A stretch of DNA of 64,000 nt from Candidatus Blochmanniella pennsylvanica str. BPEN (GCF_000011745.1 NC_007292.1:248001-312000), one strand, 5' to 3'; counted from the stretch's first letter, positions 52,664 through 63,175 are shown. Numbers and translations: made by a program. The notes: generated by a model from the letters alone, not told the origin.

Positions 52664-53275
52664 TTAATGAGTATCTACAATCAAATGATAAGATGGAGTG
52701 ATAATTTCTGGTAACATTATATCCCATGTTTCCATAGGAAGCAATTGGGTAGGTATTTTTTGAAAATCATGTGCTAATCCTATAGGTATATAATTACTTT
52801 GATGTTTCCAGTTTTGTAAAGTTCTATCATAAAAACCACCACCCATTCCTAATCGATTTCCACTACTATCAAATGCGACTAATGGAACAAATACAACATC
52901 TATTTTTTCTATAGGAATAACAGAACGAACATTCCATTTCGGTTCATATATATTTAAATGATTGCATATAAGAGGTGTTGCAAATGTATATCTTGAAAAC
53001 AACAAGCATTTAGACCCTGAATCAATCAGAATTGGTAAATATATCTGTTTATGCATCAATAACAAAGCTTTAATGAGCAAAGTAGTATTTATTTCTCCAT
53101 CAAAAGCAATAAACGCCGCTATACGTGTTGATCTACGTATATGATTTATAGTCATAATTTTGTTAGTTATTAACTGTGCCGCTGTATATTGTTCTTGAAA
53201 CGTTAAAGTTCTACGTATTCTTCGTATATACATACGAAGAAATTTTCTGTGTGATTTTTTATCATCAAGATACAT
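52664..53275 (-). CDS. fau: 5-formyltetrahydrofolate cyclo-ligase
   Basis: Recycles 5-formyl-THF to 5,10-methenyl-THF with ATP; E. coli name fau or ygfA. It has 203 residues against 182 in E. coli. IAAFIAFDGEINTTLLIKAL, VPLVAFDSSGNRLGMGGGFYDRTLQNW and the final WDIMLPEIITPS are diagnostic. The extra length is N-terminal; a start at the internal MYIRRIRRTL (53233) would give the normal length, and neither has a clear ribosome-binding site. Confidence 0.92.
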   Translation of the reverse strand: MYLDDKKSHRKFLRMYIRRIRRTLTFQEQYTAAQLITNKIMTINHIRRSTRIAAFIAFDGEINTTLLIKALLLMHKQIYLPILIDSGSKCLLFSRYTFATPLICNHLNIYEPKWNVRSVIPIEKIDVVFVPLVAFDSSGNRLGMGGGFYDRTLQNWKHQSNYIPIGLAHDFQKIPTQLLPMETWDIMLPEIITPSYHLIVDTH

Positions 53276-53416
53276 ATTAGATTGAATTCATTGATATAAA
53301 TACAGCATATTTATACGCTGTTTGTCCTGAAAATAGTGTTAACTATGTTTGCTTATCTACATTCGTTATTCTGACGATCTTATTATGTCTACACACAAAA
53401 TATATAATATAATAAT

Positions 53417-53761
53417 TCATGTGTGTTCAGAGCATTCCAGTGATCTATTAGCATGCTCAGTAATATGAGTATGTGAAATTAAGGCTTTTTCGATAGTTTG
53501 TTGTAATAAAAGAATATGTTTCTCAATGTTATCTGCATATTCACGTGTTTTTAATTTTTCTTGAGCTAATTCATGACATATATTTAAAGCGGCTATAAAT
53601 ACTAATTGTTCAGCATTAGTTACTCTTGTTCTAATTTTTAAATCCTGCAAACGTTTAGTTAAATCCTCTACTGCCTTGTTTAAAGCATCCTGTTGTTGAG
53701 GCGGACAATTGATACGTAGTGTTCGACCGAAAATTTGAATGTCTATTGGTTGTTCAGGCAT
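53417..53761 (-). CDS. zapA: Cell division protein ZapA
   Basis: Binds and bundles FtsZ at the division ring. It has 114 residues (E. coli 109). [19 protein letters not shown] begins the globular head and a coiled coil (about residues 75-105) follows. In E. coli the 6S RNA gene lies between zapA and fau; the 141-base gap here has no 6S-like structure. Confidence 0.92.
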   Translation of the reverse strand: MPEQPIDIQIFGRTLRINCPPQQQDALNKAVEDLTKRLQDLKIRTRVTNAEQLVFIAALNICHELAQEKLKTREYADNIEKHILLLQQTIEKALISHTHITEHANRSLECSEHT

Positions 53762-54239
53762 ATTTCTTTCCTGGAAATTATAATCTATTTATATTTTTCA
53801 ATGACTATACAATACAATAACAATTACTGTAATGGTTATACACATATACAAAAATTTTGTTTTATATATGAATATTTGATTAAAAAAAATCATTATTTTA
53901 TTTTGAACACATCCAATAGCTAATAATTATTTAATTTTTAAAAATATTTAAACGTAAAAAATATTTTGCATAAAAAATATAATTAATCTGCAATTTAAAT
54001 GCAGTTCAATTAAAAATAGGATATTTCAATCAGTTTATAGAACATCTTTGTAGCCATACGCATACTACACATCATCTGTATGATTAAATTATTTTAAAAT
54101 TATATGAATTTTACAGTAGTATATTGAATATGCATATTTAATATACTAAAAAACTACTTAATTTTATTATAAAAATAGATTTGTTTGCCATAAATACTAA
54201 CAATACTGAAATGATATTATAGTAAATGCTTATATCTTT
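53762..54239. other. Spacer between zapA and the pepP remnant
   Basis: About 480 AT-rich bases divergent from zapA. In E. coli ygfB lies here; I could not read any YgfB segment. Small frames on either strand are not supported. Confidence 0.45.
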
Positions 54240-54610
54240 ATAAGCGTCATATAACAGCATAAACATATCTTGCATTTTATAATAAACAAGAATTATTGCA
54301 ATTAGATTTAATGTAATTATTCCTAATAAATAGCAAATGTAAAAATATTTTGACACTCATATCAAATTCATATTTAAGTTAACTGTAAATATACTTTATT
54401 TAATCGGTGCGTTAATTCTTACAAAAGATGTTTGCATATTGCGTTTTTTATTGTTATATAGTTATCTAAATTATGTTTTATTAAACTAAAATAAATTAAA
54501 TTATAAAAATATATAATACTGATATTTGAAAAAATATAGTCTGATTATATATAATTCATATACTATATTTTTGTTTGATATTAAAATTTTTATATTCATA
54601 CGTTAGATAA
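54240..54610 (+). pseudogene. pepP: Probable remnant of pepP (Xaa-Pro aminopeptidase)
   Basis: E. coli pepP ends right before ubiH. Here PepP-like segments occur in order. HITA with AFYNKQE near 54248-54290 is like DITRTFP...KFTQAQRE. LYLIGALILTKDVC at 54394 is like FYMHGLSHWLGLDVH with one residue lost. ILIFE at 54516 is like VLTVEP. IFV-stop-Y-stop-NFYIHT near 54567-54602 is like IGIRIEDDIVIT, where CGA to TGA and GAA to TAA explain the stops. Frames shift between pieces. Identity is inference of moderate strength. Confidence 0.5.
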
Positions 54611-54616
54611 TAATCG

Positions 54617-55807
54617 ATGTCTATTGTTATAAATGGCGGAGGGATGACGGGCGCAATACTAGCCTTAATGTTATCTAAATTGACAAAAGGAGATTTAGAA
54701 ATTTCCTTAATAGAGCAACATTCTCCTTATTGTTATAATACAAAATTATCCTCAAATGCATACCCACCTCATGTAATAGCTTTATCGCGAGGCGCTTATT
54801 TTGAATTAATACGAATTAATATGGCTCCAATTTTATCTTCTTGCTCCACCATTATAAAACAAGTAGAGGTTAGTGAATATCATCGGTTGAATAAAATATT
54901 TATTGATGCTCAAGACTATCAATTACCAGAATTAGGTTATGTTATCGAATTAGATATATTTAGAAAGAAATTGTTTGATTTTTTACATAATAAATCTACT
55001 GTAACTGTATATTGCCCAGCAACTTTAAAAAAAATTAAACGTGAAAAAAAAAATAACATAATTGTTTTAAATAATGATCATCAAATAGTTTCAAAATTAA
55101 TGGTCGCGGCAGATGGTGCAGATTCAACACTAGCTGCCAATTGTGGTATGCAATGGTTCAGATGGAATTATCAACAAATTGCTGTAGTTTCTAAAATTAC
55201 TACTGAAATACCTCATTTTGGAAGAGCTTTTGAAAAATTTACAGAGTATGGACCATTAGCCATATTGCCTATGGCTAACGATTCTAGTTTTTTAATTTGG
55301 TGTATTTCTGATAAACAAAAAAAAGAGGTATCTACATGGAATAGAGATAAATTTGCTCAAGAATTACAAAATGTATTCGGATGGAAATTAGGAAAAATTT
55401 TGAATATAGGAAAGAGATATTTTTATGATCTTTGGTTAACGCGGGCTAATAGCCATATTAGTCATAGATTAGCATTAGTCGGAAATGCGGCACAAAATTT
55501 ACACCCTATTGCTGGACAAGGATTCAATCTTGGATTGCGTGACATTGTAGTGTTATCAAAAATAGTAACACAAGCATTATATCAGAATCTAGATATTGGA
55601 GACTATTCTGTGTTAAATAGATACCAAAAACATAGGCATTTAGATCAATGTAGGACCATTAAAATTACCGATGGATTAGTGCGTCTATTTAGCAATCATT
55701 ACTTGCCCTTGATTATTGCTCGAAATATGGGTTTATTTTTTGTTAACTATAATGTCTTTCTAAGACGTCTTTTAGTAAGTTCAATATTAAATTGGAAAAC
55801 AGATTAA
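54617..55807 (+). CDS. ubiH: 2-octaprenyl-6-methoxyphenol hydroxylase
   Basis: FAD monooxygenase of ubiquinone synthesis, 396 residues (E. coli 392). The dinucleotide motif VINGGGMTGAILALML starts the protein, VAADGADSTLA is the middle motif and GNAAQNLHPIAGQGFNLGLRD the second FAD motif; all are intact. It supplies quinone for cytochrome bo3. Start ATG at 54617, no strong ribosome-binding site. Confidence 0.95.
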   Translation: MSIVINGGGMTGAILALMLSKLTKGDLEISLIEQHSPYCYNTKLSSNAYPPHVIALSRGAYFELIRINMAPILSSCSTIIKQVEVSEYHRLNKIFIDAQDYQLPELGYVIELDIFRKKLFDFLHNKSTVTVYCPATLKKIKREKKNNIIVLNNDHQIVSKLMVAADGADSTLAANCGMQWFRWNYQQIAVVSKITTEIPHFGRAFEKFTEYGPLAILPMANDSSFLIWCISDKQKKEVSTWNRDKFAQELQNVFGWKLGKILNIGKRYFYDLWLTRANSHISHRLALVGNAAQNLHPIAGQGFNLGLRDIVVLSKIVTQALYQNLDIGDYSVLNRYQKHRHLDQCRTIKITDGLVRLFSNHYLPLIIARNMGLFFVNYNVFLRRLLVSSILNWKTD

Positions 55808-55830
55808 TTTTTATTTAAATAAACAATAAT

Positions 55831-57054
55831 GTGGACAGTTTCGATCTATTAATTGTAAATCAAGGAATTGCCGGATTGGCATTAGCCTGCGGTTTAGGTG
55901 ATTGTTTTCGCATTGCAATTATAGAACATAAAACCCATCTTCATATATATGAAGCAGATCAATGTAATCTGGAAACATCATTAGTTAATATAACTAGCAT
56001 GAGAATACTGCAGTATTTAAAAATTTGGCATCAAAACATATCACATTTTTCCGTTTTATTAGATAAATTAGAAATTATTAAAAAGAATAGTATAAGTAAA
56101 ATTGTTTTCGATTCTGGTTACTTAGGATATCTTGAGTTAGGATATGTTATTAATAAATATTATATATACCAAGCTTTAGTTGATCGCGCACGACAATTAA
56201 AAAATATTATATTTATAGATTCATACGCACCTGAATCAATAAATTACCGTGAAGATGCAGCATTTATTACAATAACTAATAATTATACATTTAAAGCTAA
56301 ATTAGTAATAGGCGCAGATGGCATTGATTCTTGGGTAAGAAACACCGCAAATATCTCGTTAATATTTAAAGATACTAAATATTATGGATTCACTACCATT
56401 ATTCATACCGAGAAAACTCACAATAACACTCTTCGGTGTATCGTTCATAACGATGGGTTAGTAATATTATTGCCATTAAAAAACGTGCATCTTTCCGTTG
56501 TTTTTTGGCTGTTACCTCCGTATACCGCTAAAAAATATCTGTATGTATCTGCTTCCGATCAATCTATTAATTATGCGTTAATTAAAATCTGCAACATATT
56601 CGGTCATTGTGTTATATGTGACAGTAAAAATTGTAACATTTTACTATTGAGAATGCAATATGCACATAACTTTACAAATCATCGTTTGGTGTTATTAGGA
56701 AAAGCTGCGTACAGCATGTGTCCTTTATTTTTTCAAAATATTAATTCAGAACTGATAGATGCAGCAGTTTTATTACATCATCTGCAGAATCTGAAAGAAA
56801 ATGATCAAGACATTGGACACTATACTTATTTAAAGTATTACGAACGCAATAGAAAATACAGAATAATTAAAGATTCCATAAATATTCCATACATTTACAC
56901 GTTTCTTCATGATAAAAATTATCTTTTAAAATACATGCAATATTTTATTTTTTATCTCATAAACACGGTTCCCAACTTAAAAATACATGTTTTACATCGC
57001 ATTATGGGATTAAATAATATGCCAAAATGGTTGCTACGAGATCATTACGACTAA
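55831..57054 (+). CDS. ubiI: UbiI/VisC-like FAD hydroxylase with degenerate cofactor motifs
   Basis: Aligns along its whole 407 residues with E. coli UbiI (400), the C5-hydroxylase of ubiquinone synthesis. LALACGLGDCFRIAIIEHK, VIGADGIDSWVRNTA and the end MGLNNMPKWLLR confirm this. But the first glycine motif VGGGMVG is now VNQGIAG, and GDAAHTIHPLAGQGVN is GKAAYSMCPLFFQNIN: the conserved Asp, His and two Gly of the FAD site are lost. The frame is open. It may be an early pseudogene or a protein kept for another role. GTG start at 55831. Confidence 0.85.
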   Translation: MDSFDLLIVNQGIAGLALACGLGDCFRIAIIEHKTHLHIYEADQCNLETSLVNITSMRILQYLKIWHQNISHFSVLLDKLEIIKKNSISKIVFDSGYLGYLELGYVINKYYIYQALVDRARQLKNIIFIDSYAPESINYREDAAFITITNNYTFKAKLVIGADGIDSWVRNTANISLIFKDTKYYGFTTIIHTEKTHNNTLRCIVHNDGLVILLPLKNVHLSVVFWLLPPYTAKKYLYVSASDQSINYALIKICNIFGHCVICDSKNCNILLLRMQYAHNFTNHRLVLLGKAAYSMCPLFFQNINSELIDAAVLLHHLQNLKENDQDIGHYTYLKYYERNRKYRIIKDSINIPYIYTFLHDKNYLLKYMQYFIFYLINTVPNLKIHVLHRIMGLNNMPKWLLRDHYD

Positions 57055-57106
57055 AAATAAATATTGTGATATTAAAATAATAAGAAATATTTAAATACAT
57101 CAAATA

Positions 57107-58099
57107 TCAATAATAAAACATGAGATTATCATGAGTTTGTGTATTTGTAATTCTCAATTCTGAAGGTTCTAAAATAGATCTATTTAATACCACTTGTACC
57201 CATATATTATCTTTTTTAATTTGACAAGATTGTAAAACAATTCCAACATTTTTCCAGTGTTGGTTATTTATTTTTAATTCTACCTGATCACCAGCAGCAG
57301 GCAAGTTATAATTTTTTTTATAATCCATGACACCGTTTAACCTATATAAAGTTTGTTTGTTATATCCACGATACTTAATACGCGCAATAGATTCTTGTCC
57401 AATATAACAACCCTTATTAAAACTAATTCCATCTAATATATCCATATTAACAGCTTGAGGAATAAATAATTCACTAGTTATTGGCTCAATAATTGGATAA
57501 CCCGCTTCCATATCTAATGATACCCATTGACGACTATCATTAAATTGTATCTGAGACTGTGATTCATTTAACAAATAATCTAATACTGATTTTTTATTAA
57601 TAATCAACAAAAATCGTTCTGATGGAGAACTCAAATAAAGTAAGGTCACATCTTGAGTATGAATTATTGTGTGTGTCTTATTTGGTAAAACTGAAAAAAA
57701 CATGCTTAAATGATTTCTTGCATTTGTTCCAGCTATTCCAATAAGTATTGCATTATAATCAGGAATAACAGTAACATTAGAAAATACCATATATTTTTTC
57801 ATTTCTTCTATTTGTTTTTTGCATATATTTAGACGTTCAATAAATGCCATTTCTTGATTTTTAAGATGAAAAACATATAGATTGCTAATCATTTTTCCTT
57901 TTGGATTACAATGTGCTGCAAAACTATATTTATGTTTATTCAAATTTTGAATATCACAAGTAAATTGATTGTGTAAACATTGTATAACATCTGGTCCATG
58001 TAATCTCACTAACGTCCATTCTTCTAAGGAGATGAATGTTAGCGGCAAATCTTTTGAGGGTACAGGATACTGTCCCAAAAAAGCCACACGAGGAAACAT
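57107..58099 (-). CDS. ygfZ: tRNA-modifying / iron-sulfur assembly protein YgfZ
   Basis: Folate-binding protein that supports certain Fe-S enzymes. From the ATG at 58099, which has AAGGA nine bases upstream, it has 330 residues (E. coli 326). AAHCNPKGKMISNLYVF and the signature FNKGCYIGQESIARIKYRG with the reactive Cys are intact. Eleven further upstream codons in frame are rejected for lack of homology. Confidence 0.94.
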   Translation of the reverse strand: MFPRVAFLGQYPVPSKDLPLTFISLEEWTLVRLHGPDVIQCLHNQFTCDIQNLNKHKYSFAAHCNPKGKMISNLYVFHLKNQEMAFIERLNICKKQIEEMKKYMVFSNVTVIPDYNAILIGIAGTNARNHLSMFFSVLPNKTHTIIHTQDVTLLYLSSPSERFLLIINKKSVLDYLLNESQSQIQFNDSRQWVSLDMEAGYPIIEPITSELFIPQAVNMDILDGISFNKGCYIGQESIARIKYRGYNKQTLYRLNGVMDYKKNYNLPAAGDQVELKINNQHWKNVGIVLQSCQIKKDNIWVQVVLNRSILEPSELRITNTQTHDNLMFYY

Positions 58100-58149
58100 T
58101 ATATTTTTCCTTATGAATAAAAATAACTTCAAATAAATATCATATAATA

Positions 58150-58270
58150 TATACTAATTAATCCTACTCATTAAATATCTACAACCGAAAGATAACAAAA
58201 AAATTACATTATCATTAACCATATAATATTATAACGTTTATAATTAAACAATTATTGATTTTTAACTATA
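58150..58270 (+). pseudogene. Doubtful remnant of sdhE
   Basis: In E. coli sdhE is divergent from ygfZ. In the 496-base gap two adjoining pieces in different frames, IN-PTH-stop-ISTTER and KKITLSL followed by YYNVY, can be laid on SdhE segments INNKARIHWACR and RELDISI, FFEHEY with few gaps. The identity is low and could be chance. The rest of the gap to 58595 shows nothing. Confidence 0.2.
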
Positions 58271-58595
58271 TGTATGATTAAGATGATAATATAAGCGTAT
58301 GACCATAATTGATAGGATGCTATTCTCTCGTCATGTATGATTATTTACGGCATTAATTGAAATCAAATAAATAAAAACATATATAACAGTTTCATATTTG
58401 CATACGACTTATTACACATTTGATTAATAACGATCAAAGATCAAAATCACACTATATAACTGATATCATAAGAAAATACATATTCTTTGCATTATTATAT
58501 AGAGAGTCTTTGTCGAATTGTATTATAGTACATTAATATATACGATTACGTGAAATTATATGAATAAAAATATATATCTTAAGGAATAAAATTTT

Positions 58596-59709
58596 ATGAT
58601 AGATATCGATTTTACTAAACAACATATTCAAGTTATGTTAAATAGAATATCGAAGTTTAAGGATGATTTTTGATTACGATCTCAAAATCAAACATTTTAA
58701 AATAATTAGCAACGAACTAAAATCACCCGGTATTTGGAAAAATCCTAAAACAGCAAAAATTCTTAGACAAAAATCATCTTCTTTAAAAATTTTTATCAAT
58801 ATTGTTGATCAGCTGTATAAAAATTTAGTGGATTTAAATGATTTGTTAGAATTGACGGAAGAATACGACAACATCTTACTTTCCGAAATTCATGATCAAT
58901 CAATTGATTTAGAACGTACATTATCTCAATTAGAGATTAGTCGTATGTTTATAGGAAAGTATGATAATTCTAATTGTTATATCGATATTCAATCAGGATC
59001 CGGCGGAATAGAAGCACAGGATTGGGCCAGTATGTTGTTACGCATGTATTTACGTTGGATTGATCACAAAGGTTTTATGGCTGACGTTATTGAAGAATCG
59101 ACAGGAGAGGTCACGGGGATAAAATCTGCTACTATTCAGGTTATTGGGCCTTATGCATATGGTTGGTTACGTACTGAATCTGGTGTACACAGACTAGTGC
59201 GCAAAAGTCCTTTTGACTCTGCTAAGAAACGCCATACTTCATTTGCTTCAGTATTTGTATATCCAGAATTAGATGATAGTATAAATATTCATATTCGTCC
59301 AGAAGATCTACGTTGTGATGTTTACCGAGCTTCTGGAGCAGGAGGTCAACATGTTAACCGTACAGAATCTGCAGTACGCATCACTCATATACCAACAAAT
59401 ATTGTTACCCAATGTCAAAGTGATCGTTCACAACATAAAAATAAAAATCAAGCTATGAAGCAACTAAGAGCTAAATTATATGAGCTTGAATTACAAAAAA
59501 AAAATTATGAAAAAAAAATGAGAGAAAGTAATAAAGTAAATATTACTTGGGGTAATCAAATACGATCTTATATTTTAGATAATTCTAGAGTTAAAGATTT
59601 ACGTACTGGTTTTGAAAAACGTAATGTTAAAGCTGTTTTAAATGGAGATCTAGATGATTTTATAAGAATTAGCATTAAAAACACTTTAAGTGAGATTCAT
59701 AATGACTAA
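58596..59709 (+). CDS. prfB: Peptide chain release factor 2, programmed +1 frameshift
   Basis: Releases peptides at UGA and UAA. The reading frame starts at ATG 58596 (AAGGA upstream), runs 25 codons to an in-frame TGA at 58671-58673, and resumes in the +1 frame at 58672 (GAT TAC GAT). The shift site is TTT TGA preceded by AAGGAT, like E. coli CTT TGA after AGGGGG. The joined protein has 370 residues (E. coli 365). KSPFDSAKK carries the SPF anticodon-like tripeptide and [10 protein letters not shown] the catalytic GGQ. The stop overlaps the lysS start. Confidence 0.95.
58660..58673 (+). promoter_or_regulatory. prfB autoregulatory frameshift site
   Basis: AAGGAT at 58660-58665 can pair with the anti-Shine-Dalgarno sequence; three bases later comes TTT TGA. 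Slippage of tRNA-Phe from TTT to the overlapping TTT moves the ribosome past the TGA. Low RF2 favours the shift, giving autogenous control. Confidence 0.85.
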
Positions 59710-61231
59710 ATACGTATATTCAAAGGATCAGTCATATCAAAAATTTAATGTCGATGATGAATTAAATATTCGTCGAAAAAAACTATCAAAACTCCGTGAA
59801 AAAGGCGTAGCATTTCCAAATAATTTTCGTCGTAATTCTATTTCTAATCAATTACATAAAAAATACGCTCATACATCCAATGTAGAATTGATACAATTAA
59901 ATATTGAAGTAACTATAGCAGGCCGTATAATAAGTCAACGTATCATGGGGAAAGCATCTTTTATAACTATACGCGATGCTGAAGGTTGCATACAATTGTA
60001 TATTACTTCTAATTCATTAGCAACAAATTTATATGATGAAAATATAAAACAATGGGATTTAGGAGATATCTTAGGAGCACGCGGTATATTGTTTAGAACG
60101 CGTACCGGGGAACTATCAATATACTGTAAAGAAATTCGATTATTAACTAAATCATTGCGCCCATTACCAGATAAGTTTCATGGTTTAAATAATCAAGAAA
60201 CAAAATATCGTCAAAGATATTTAGATTTAATTATTAATGAAAATACAAGAAAAACATTTAAAATACGTTCTCTAGTGATCTCTGAAATACGTCAATTCAT
60301 GAAAAAAAATAATTTCATGGAAGTAGAGACACCAATGATGCACACAATTGCAGGAGGAGCTATAGCGCATCCTTTCATTACACATCATAATAAATTAGGA
60401 ATAGATATGTATCTACGAATCGCTCCAGAATTATATCTAAAAAAATTAGTGATAGGTGGTTTTGAGCGAATATTCGAAATAAATCGTAGTTTTCGTAATG
60501 AAGGTATATCTTCTTATCATAACCCTGAGTTTACAATGATGGAAATATATATGGCTTATGCTGATTATCGCGATATAATCATCTTAGTGCAAAATTTATT
60601 AAGATCGGTAACACAGAAAATACTAGGTAGTAATATAATAAATTATGGAGATTATGAATTAGATTTTAAGCATCCTTTTACGCAAATCAGCATAAAAGAA
60701 GCTATATTGTATTATCTACCAGAAACTAGATCCCAAAATATAGACGATATATGTACTGCTGTGTCTATCGCAAAATCACTTGGCATTAAAGTTAAGAGTT
60801 GTTGGACGTTACACAGAATACATATGGTTATTTTTGAAGAAGTAATAGAAAAAAAAATAATTCAACCGACTTGTGTTACTTCTTATCCAATAGAAATATC
60901 TCCATTAGCACGTCGTAATGATAACAATCCAGAGTTTGCTGATCGTTTTGAACTTTTCATTGCCGGAAGAGAAATAGGAAATGGCTTTTCAGAATTAAAC
61001 GATCCAGAAGATCAAAAGGAACGTTTTTTAAAACAAGCATATGGGAAAAAAAATAAAATAAATAATAATAATGTTCACATACATTATGACGAAGATTATT
61101 TAATTGCATTAGAATATGGATTACCTCCTACAGCAGGTATTGGGATAGGAATTGATCGTTTGATTATGTTGCTCACCGACAGCCATACTATTCGTGATGT
61201 AATTTTATTTCCTACACTTCGTCCAAAATAA
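59702..61231 (+). CDS. lysS: Lysyl-tRNA synthetase (class II)
   Basis: Charges tRNA-Lys, 509 residues (E. coli 505). An N-terminal OB-fold anticodon domain ([21 protein letters not shown]) is followed by the class II core: motif 1 near [15 protein letters not shown], motif 2 [20 protein letters not shown] and motif 3 [19 protein letters not shown]. The ATG at 59702 overlaps the prfB stop by eight bases. Four upstream codons in frame are not used. Confidence 0.96.
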   Translation: MTKYVYSKDQSYQKFNVDDELNIRRKKLSKLREKGVAFPNNFRRNSISNQLHKKYAHTSNVELIQLNIEVTIAGRIISQRIMGKASFITIRDAEGCIQLYITSNSLATNLYDENIKQWDLGDILGARGILFRTRTGELSIYCKEIRLLTKSLRPLPDKFHGLNNQETKYRQRYLDLIINENTRKTFKIRSLVISEIRQFMKKNNFMEVETPMMHTIAGGAIAHPFITHHNKLGIDMYLRIAPELYLKKLVIGGFERIFEINRSFRNEGISSYHNPEFTMMEIYMAYADYRDIIILVQNLLRSVTQKILGSNIINYGDYELDFKHPFTQISIKEAILYYLPETRSQNIDDICTAVSIAKSLGIKVKSCWTLHRIHMVIFEEVIEKKIIQPTCVTSYPIEISPLARRNDNNPEFADRFELFIAGREIGNGFSELNDPEDQKERFLKQAYGKKNKINNNNVHIHYDEDYLIALEYGLPPTAGIGIGIDRLIMLLTDSHTIRDVILFPTLRPK

Positions 61232-61410
61232 AATTTGTTTATGTTTTTTTAGTGTACTTAAAAGTAGTTATATATTTATGATTTTATCTGATTAATTTTT
61301 TTAATAATACAAACCTATTTTTTACGATTTTCGACTATATATTCAAAATATAATTTCGAAATATTTTGATATTTAAAATATATATCAAAAAAAGATAATG
61401 GGAATATAGC

Positions 61411-62700
61411 GTGACATATAATATCTTTGCGCGAACAAGTGCTCTTACCTATGAAAGCTTAAAAAAATTACATAAAAAATATAAAGGTCCAGTATGGGTA
61501 TACGATGCATCGATTATAATTAATCGTATCACACAATTAAAACAATTTGATGTTATACGGTACGCTCAAAAATCTTGTTCTAATATTCATATTTTACGAT
61601 TAATGCATAATTATGAAGTTAAAGTAGATGCTGTTTCTTTAGGCGAGATCGAACGAGCATTATTAGCTGGTTTTAAAGCGGGAAAACAAAGCAATGAAAT
61701 AGTTTTCACTGCTGATATTTTAGAAGAAGAAACATTATTAAGAATATCAGAACTAAATATTGTTGTTAATGCAGGATCGATAGATATGTTAGCACAATTA
61801 GGAGCTTGTTCTCCTGGACATAAAATATGGTTACGTATTAATCCTGGATTTGGACATGGACATAATCAAAAAACTAATACTGGAGGAGAAAATAGCAAGC
61901 ATGGAATTTGGCATGAAGATATACCAATAGCTTTATCTTATATTCATCATTATGATCTACAGTTAATCGGACTGCATATGCATATTGGTTCTGGAGTACG
62001 GTACGATCATTTATCTAAAGTATGTAATGCGATGGTCCAGCAGATTTTGAAATATAAAATAGATGTAGATGTTATTTCTGCTGGAGGAGGATTAACAATA
62101 CCATATGAACATAATGATATGGTTTTAGATGTAAATCATTATTTTCGATTATGGAATAACGCGAGAAAATACATTAGCCAATATTTAAATCACACAGTAA
62201 CATTAGAAATAGAACCTGGTCGTTTTCTTGTGGCTGAATCAGGAATATTAATTACACAGATTAGAGCGGTAAAAAACATGGGTAATCGTCATTTTGTATT
62301 AATAGACGCAGGGTATAATGATTTAATGCGCCCAGTTATGTATGGTAGTTATCATCATATTTCATTAGTACCTGGAGATAATCGCAGCGTTATTTTAGAA
62401 ACATTATGCGATACCGTTGTTGGTGGTCCACTATGTGAATCTGGAGATATTTTTACACAAAATATGAATGGAACAATATTAGCACGTAAATTACCTTGTT
62501 CAGCAAAAGTAGGAGATTATTTAATATTTCATGACACTGGTGCATACGGCGCTTCTATGTCTTCTAATTATAATACACGTCCGTTACTACCAGAAGTTTT
62601 ATTTGAAAATGGACAAATTCGTCAAATTCGCCGAAAACAAAAACTAGAAGATTTATTTATGTTGGAAACAATGGAAAAATTTAATAAGGAAAATTGTTGA
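61411..62700 (+). CDS. lysA: Diaminopimelate decarboxylase
   Basis: Last step of lysine synthesis, a PLP enzyme of 429 residues (E. coli 420). The PLP Lys is in YAQKSCSNIHIL near residue 53, with HMHIGSGV, EIEPGRFLVAESG and GPLCESGDIF (active-site Cys of the partner subunit) intact. GTG start at 61411. The C-terminal 12 residues extend past E. coli. Lysine supply fits a nutritional symbiont. Confidence 0.96.
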   Translation: MTYNIFARTSALTYESLKKLHKKYKGPVWVYDASIIINRITQLKQFDVIRYAQKSCSNIHILRLMHNYEVKVDAVSLGEIERALLAGFKAGKQSNEIVFTADILEEETLLRISELNIVVNAGSIDMLAQLGACSPGHKIWLRINPGFGHGHNQKTNTGGENSKHGIWHEDIPIALSYIHHYDLQLIGLHMHIGSGVRYDHLSKVCNAMVQQILKYKIDVDVISAGGGLTIPYEHNDMVLDVNHYFRLWNNARKYISQYLNHTVTLEIEPGRFLVAESGILITQIRAVKNMGNRHFVLIDAGYNDLMRPVMYGSYHHISLVPGDNRSVILETLCDTVVGGPLCESGDIFTQNMNGTILARKLPCSAKVGDYLIFHDTGAYGASMSSNYNTRPLLPEVLFENGQIRQIRRKQKLEDLFMLETMEKFNKENC

Positions 62701-62869
62701 AATTATCGAATATCATAAATATGACACTATATAAAATTATTTATTAAAAACTTATTATTTAGTATATGGTAAAATACCAGATTAAATGATTTAAATATAC
62801 TAATAATTTTTTCAATTTTATTTTATAGTCTTATTTATTTGACAATTATTCACTATAGTGTTGTTAACA
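62701..62869. other. Spacer after lysA
   Basis: About 170 AT-rich bases, no feature recognised; a TTGACA occurs at 62839 without a convincing -10 partner. Confidence 0.4.
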
Positions 62870-63095
62870 AAAACAAACGTATTATGAATCGTGAGATATA
62901 GATTAAAATGTATTCTTACACATTTACTTTTAATTTATATTGTATCGGTTATTATTCAGCATGTTTCTATAAAAAACATCATATCTCCATTTTTATAAAA
63001 ATACTTAATAACATCGATTCTAAGTAGAAAAATTTATACAAATTAAAATTAAATTTTTTAATTAAAAAATTTCTGCGCAAGCTATTGTTTAAGAA
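62870..63095 (-). pseudogene. mutH: Possible remnant of mutH
   Basis: In E. coli mutH and rppH are divergent neighbours. Minus strand near 63087-63073 reads Q-stop-LAQ, like MutH QLLAQ; about 95 bases on (62993-62976) it reads KWRYDV and goes on FYRNMLNN, like KGWIGVLLEIWLGA at the expected 99 bases. A further VNV-stop resembles GVELK at roughly the right distance. No open frame. The spacing is persuasive, the identity low. Confidence 0.38.
63051..63072. repeat. Perfect 22-base palindrome
   Basis: AAATTTTTTAA followed by its exact complement TTAAAAAATTT, in the divergent spacer before rppH. Composed only of A and T, so chance is plausible. Confidence 0.8.
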
Positions 63096-63175
63096 CGTCA
63101 AACCATAATAAAATTCCTTGAGTTGAGTATAATTATAATATAAAATATAAAGAGTATGTAAATACTATAATTTTA

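Noticed and set aside
53276-53416. 6S RNA between fau and zapA as in E. coli
   Set aside because: The gap is only 141 bases and shows no long central-bubble hairpin or 6S-like sequence, just one short imperfect stem.
53735-53923. 62-codon plus-strand frame upstream of the pepP remnant
   Set aside because: Starts inside zapA on the opposite strand, aromatic-rich random-looking sequence, no homology recognised.
54138-54356. 72-codon membrane-like frame on the minus strand
   Set aside because: GTG start without ribosome-binding site, overlaps the better pepP remnant, and hydrophobic frames are expected by chance in AT-rich DNA.
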